From contig NW_013657627.1 in NCBI RefSeq assembly GCF_000142905.1, forward strand, positions 232,090-295,997: a stretch of DNA of 63,908 nucleotides, read 5' to 3'. Source of the stretch: Thecamonas trahens ATCC 50062. Lineage: Eukaryota > Apusozoa > Apusomonadida > Apusomonadidae. A model generated the notes under the pieces. It was given only the letters and a program-made list of their open reading frames with translations, was not told the origin of the DNA and did not search any database. The position numbers and the translations under genes were made by a program. Shown here piece by piece: positions 60,911 to 63,908 of the stretch (positions are counted from its first letter, which is position 1; every line of letters begins with the position of its first letter).

Positions 60911-61245
60911 GCTGTGTGTAGGATTCTACAGGGGGAGGGAGGGGGGGTGAGGGGGGGACGGGGAATGTGGGATGCGAGGGAAGCGAGGGCGAAGGAGGTG
61001 CGTACGTGTATATATATGTGTGTGTGTGTGCGGGTGGTGGTGGCGGTTGTGTGTGTGGTTGTGTGTGGAGTGGAGTGGTGAGGACGCGGAGTGTGTGTGT
61101 GGCTGGTGGTGGTGGGAGGGGGGGTGGGGCATTCGTTGGTTGGGTAGAAACACAAAGTTTGTGGAGGGGAGCGAGGGGATCGCGGTGGTTATGTGGGCGA
61201 TTGGAGCGATAGGGGGGTTGGACAATTGAGCTGGTAAGCGGTGGG
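60911..61245. promoter_or_regulatory. Upstream region of DNA polymerase epsilon
   Basis: Immediately upstream of the start lies GGGAGGGAGGGGGGGTGAGG (60930-60960), C-rich on the coding strand. A TATATATGTGTGTGTG stretch and further GT/GGT repeats follow. No gene is present. Confidence 0.4.
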
Positions 61246-63219
61246 TTAGCGGGTGGGGACCCAGTCCTTGGGTGCGGTCATGTCGACACGCTCGCCGACA
61301 AAGCGCGGGTGGCGCGGGACGCCGCCGTCGGTGAGTTCGGTGAAGCGGTAGGTGATGATGGCGCCGATGGGAGGCGGCGCGGCGCGGACAGCGTCGGAGA
61401 GGCCCGATCCGACGGAGAATTCGGTGCCGTTGGCCATGCGACAGCGGAGTGAGCCGACAAGGCCCGGAACGCCGGCATGGCGGGCAGCTGAGCTCATGAG
61501 CTTGGTGTGGGCAACGACGATGGCCTCGGCGTCGTGGAACGACTTGAGCTTGCGCAGCGTTTGTGACCGGCCACGAACATAGCGCGAGCCAGCCTGGCGG
61601 AGCATGACGCCCTCGCCACCCATTGCCTCGATACGCTCCAGCTCGTCGGTGAGGTGCAGCGGCGAGGTGCAGGCGATGTGGTCGACGATGCGGGCAAAGC
61701 GCGGCTGCGCAGCGGTGTACCAGGCCTGGACCTTGGCAAACCGTGTCTCGAACGGTGGATCGCGACCAGAGCCGAGGACAGGAGGCGCGTCAAAGACGCA
61801 ATACGTGAGCGTCGCCCAGCGCGAGGCGTCAGAACTCCGCACCGCGCCGACAGCGGTCTGAAACGCGCCGTGGGCGAGAAAGAGCTCGCCGTCGAGAGGA
61901 AGATCCGGCCCGGGCAGGCCGGCAGTAAACTCGGGAGGGGCATTGAATTGATTGCCAAGCCGCGAGTAGAACGCCGAGCCGTCCCAGTATGCACGGACAC
62001 CATCAAGCTTCTCGGAGAGCCACCAGCCAGTCGGATCGTCACCACGCTCGAGCTCCCATTTGCGCGGAAGGAGGAGGGCACATGCTGCGGCACAGGCTGG
62101 CTGCGAGGCCGGCGGCAGGGGACGGGCGGGGCCGGCGGCAACACCAGCAGCTGGCAGGGGCGGCGGAGGCGCTGCGCCCTCAGCGGCGCACAGTGCAGCC
62201 ATAAACTCTGGCTCGAGCACAACAGCCACGCCCAAGTTCTGCGCCTTGGTCAACTTGGAGCCCGGCTTGTCGCCAGCAACCAGATAGTGTGTTCGTGACG
62301 AGACTGAGCCCATGGGAAGCGCACCGATGGCAACCAGGCGGGCCGAGATGGCCTTGCGGGTGCCGGCAGTGAGCGCGCCGGTCAGCACAATGTGCTTGCC
62401 GACGAGCGGAAGAAGAGCCGCGCCGCCCGATGGGTCGTCGTCGTTGGAGTGGGCGAAAGCAGCAGGCGCCGCAGTGTGGGCTTGCATGGCAGAAGTGAGC
62501 GAGATGGGCGAGGGAGTGGCGAGCGAGGACTCGACCACCGCGGGCGGCTTCGGCTTGCCGCAGGCATCGCGATAAGGGTGAGAGAACGCAGCAAAGTGGG
62601 CTGGGTTCTTACGGTAGCAGTCCACACCGTATTTGCACGCCGGCAGCGGTGCACTCGAGCTGGCGGCACCATCGTCGAGCTCATCTCCAGAGCTGTTCTC
62701 GGCGTCGTTGTCGAGCTCCTCCGACGCCGACTGTGAGTGGTCGGAAAAGTAGTTGAGAGAGGCATCCAGCGACGGGACAGATGCCGCGGCAGGCAAGTCT
62801 GAGCTCTGGGCGACGGCAGTGCCAGCCAGAGTCTTTGATCGCTTGGTCGGCGGAGCGTCAGCGAGGAGCGCGGGAGATCTCGGGCGGGAGGCCGGCGAGG
62901 CGGATGGAGCGACGACAACAAGCTTAAAGTCGAGACCCGAGACTGGTGGCGGAAGCAGCGAAATGAGGTCGCCGTCGTAGGCCAGGAGCGAGTTGTGGAA
63001 GAGCGAGGCTCCGCGGACTACGGCCGGCGATGCGCCATGGTGCTCGAGAGCAAGAGCGCCGGTGTCCGAGTCAAAGACGGCGACGAGGTGCTGGCGGGAG
63101 ACACGTCGGTCGGAGACCATAGGAAGGGCGCGCTGGTTGCGGCCCAGAACAATGCGGTCGCCAGGTGGAAGCGGTATCACCGCATTGGTGGATGTGTGAA
63201 CAAGGCAAGCACTCGCCAT
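61246..63219 (-). CDS. Composite DNA ligase: FHA, PBZ, BRCT and LigE-type catalytic core
   Basis: The protein has 657 residues from the ATG at 63219 (MASACLVHTSTNAVIPLPPG); a longer frame upstream would break the FHA start. FHA domain (about 3-100): IVLGRNQRALPMVSDRRVSR, the PNKP/aprataxin/APLF type. Acidic linker. PBZ zinc finger CKYGVDCYRKNPAHFAAFSH (C-x5-C-x6-H-x5-H, near 195-214), which binds poly(ADP-ribose). BRCT (about 268-345; LVGKHIVLTGALTAGTRKAI). ATP-dependent ligase nucleotidyltransferase with SEKLDGVRAYWDG (adenylated Lys404), LDGELF and LRKLKSF. OB-fold with GSLRCRMANGTEFSVGSG and GGVPRHPRFVGERVD. The catalytic part resembles small bacterial LigE/LigB-like ligases, not LIG1/3/4. 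It probably seals single-strand breaks. Confidence 0.92.
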   Translation of the reverse strand: MASACLVHTSTNAVIPLPPGDRIVLGRNQRALPMVSDRRVSRQHLVAVFDSDTGALALEHHGASPAVVRGASLFHNSLLAYDGDLISLLPPPVSGLDFKLVVVAPSASPASRPRSPALLADAPPTKRSKTLAGTAVAQSSDLPAAASVPSLDASLNYFSDHSQSASEELDNDAENSSGDELDDGAASSSAPLPACKYGVDCYRKNPAHFAAFSHPYRDACGKPKPPAVVESSLATPSPISLTSAMQAHTAAPAAFAHSNDDDPSGGAALLPLVGKHIVLTGALTAGTRKAISARLVAIGALPMGSVSSRTHYLVAGDKPGSKLTKAQNLGVAVVLEPEFMAALCAAEGAAPPPPLPAAGVAAGPARPLPPASQPACAAACALLLPRKWELERGDDPTGWWLSEKLDGVRAYWDGSAFYSRLGNQFNAPPEFTAGLPGPDLPLDGELFLAHGAFQTAVGAVRSSDASRWATLTYCVFDAPPVLGSGRDPPFETRFAKVQAWYTAAQPRFARIVDHIACTSPLHLTDELERIEAMGGEGVMLRQAGSRYVRGRSQTLRKLKSFHDAEAIVVAHTKLMSSAARHAGVPGLVGSLRCRMANGTEFSVGSGLSDAVRAAPPPIGAIITYRFTELTDGGVPRHPRFVGERVDMTAPKDWVPTR

Positions 63220-63908
63220 GGCCGGCGAGAGTGAGGAGGTAGGCAATGGAAGCCTTCCAGTGGAAGGAGCTGGCTGAGAGCGGGTCGGTGTTTCGGCGGT
63301 CACGTAGTACGCGTTCACGGGGACAAATGCAAATAGGCGTTGGCTCGCTGGGAGTGTTGACGCTTCCGCCAGTGCTGCCTGGCCGATGACGATAGCAGCG
63401 ACGTTGATTACCACCATCCGTCCATATCAGTGGTCGTTGTGGCGCTCGACCCTTCCCTCGCGGTTGCCTGGCGCGGAACTCCGTCTTACCTGCCTTGTTC
63501 AACTTTCCATTTAGCACACACATGTAGTCTATGGAAGGCGCTCAGAAGCGTCAGAGGCCCCTGGGGGGTGAGCTGGAGCGTGGAGGGGAGAAGGAGGAGG
63601 AGGAAGAGGAAGCGGTGTGCGCGATGAGGTGGTGGTGGGCATGGCCAAGGCAGGGGGTGGGGGTTGTGGCTGGGATGGGGGTGATGGTCGTGCAGTAGTG
63701 GGTGAAGGTGGTGGTTGATGGTGATCGGACGTAATGCGTATGGTAGGGGGAATGAGGGGGGTCGTGACGTGGTTGGTGGGGCGGGCGGAAGGATGGTAGG
63801 TATGGAGAATGGGCTTGAGGATTGATGTGGGTGGGTAGGATTAGGATGATGGGTGAGTGTGGAGGGTGGGAAATGAGGGTGGAGGGGCTTGGGCGGCGCA
63901 TATGAACG
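63220..63908. other. Right-end region without a supported gene
   Basis: Upstream of the ligase the frame stays open to 63417 but lacks protein-like features. From 63550 to the end the plus strand is G-rich (GGTGGTGGTTG-like) and only repeat-driven frames exist. It may include the promoter of a gene beyond the window. Confidence 0.45.

Noticed and set aside
53663-63219. A functional DNA-repair gene cluster (polymerase epsilon next to the ligase)
   Set aside because: Both are on the same strand but 335 bp apart with separate upstream C-rich tracts. Neighbouring genes in this window are otherwise unrelated, so adjacency alone is not evidence of a cluster.

Overview
This is nuclear DNA from a microbial eukaryote. 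The evidence is GT-AG introns (five found), proteins found only in eukaryotes (DDI1, R-SNARE, AGFG-type ArfGAP, SKI3, DNA polymerase epsilon, PRL phosphatase, RhoGAP, F-box), no operons, and GC-rich coding third positions. The gene set combines an amoebozoan-style receiver + phosphodiesterase (RegA-like), an M11 gametolysin-type metalloprotease and Calx-beta / PPSPP surface proteins. With few introns, this best fits a free-living apusomonad flagellate such as Thecamonas; that assignment is inference. The window looks like a scaffold: it carries a 100-base N gap and its left edge reads like damaged or low-quality sequence.

Layout. 1-430: frame-broken remnant of a DHHC palmitoyltransferase. 430-11444: secreted CX5R phosphatase, 7-TM protein (minus), 4-TM protein, a large membrane-anchored M11 metalloprotease with a predicted cytosolic SH3 domain, and an ankyrin protein. 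11469-15158 (minus): RegA-like phosphodiesterase. 15908-24885: five-TM prominin/tweety-like protein, DDI1, RhoGAP (minus), membrane-anchored beta-propeller glycosidase-like protein (minus) and a 1.7-kb gene-free stretch. 24886-32399: UBZ4 + AGFG ArfGAP, SKI3 (minus) and a small hypothetical protein. 33246-40994: giant Calx-beta surface protein with the assembly gap. 41022-46973: TDP2 and a CH-CH/SH3/TerD-like/PH cytoskeletal protein (both minus). 47925-53596: VAMP7-like SNARE, MBL-fold hydrolase, F-box/multi-TM protein and PRL phosphatase. 53663-63219: DNA polymerase epsilon catalytic subunit and an FHA-PBZ-BRCT-LigE-type DNA ligase (both minus).

Organisation. All six convergent gene pairs have stop codons only 2-66 bp apart, while 5' regions run from about 200 to 1700 bp. 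Many 5' regions carry a C-rich tract on the coding strand. Introns are rare, lie near the 5' end, and four of the five contain tandem repeats or microsatellites.

Quality. Five reading-frame breaks in three genes are each repaired by one additional base, four of them in a C5 run. Homopolymer under-calling is the simplest explanation.

Functional themes. Genome maintenance: DNA polymerase epsilon, TDP2 with UBZ4 and SIM, and a ligase carrying the break-recognition modules that animals distribute over several proteins. Surface adhesion and matrix: metalloprotease, Calx-beta protein, propeller protein. Signalling and cytoskeleton: RhoGAP, PDE, PRL, CH-TerD protein. Membrane traffic: VAMP7, AGFG. 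The strongest candidates for something new are the composite ligase, the CH-CH/SH3/TerD/PH protein, the transmembrane metalloprotease with an SH3 tail, and the RegA-like PDE whose substrate-binding glutamine is glutamate.
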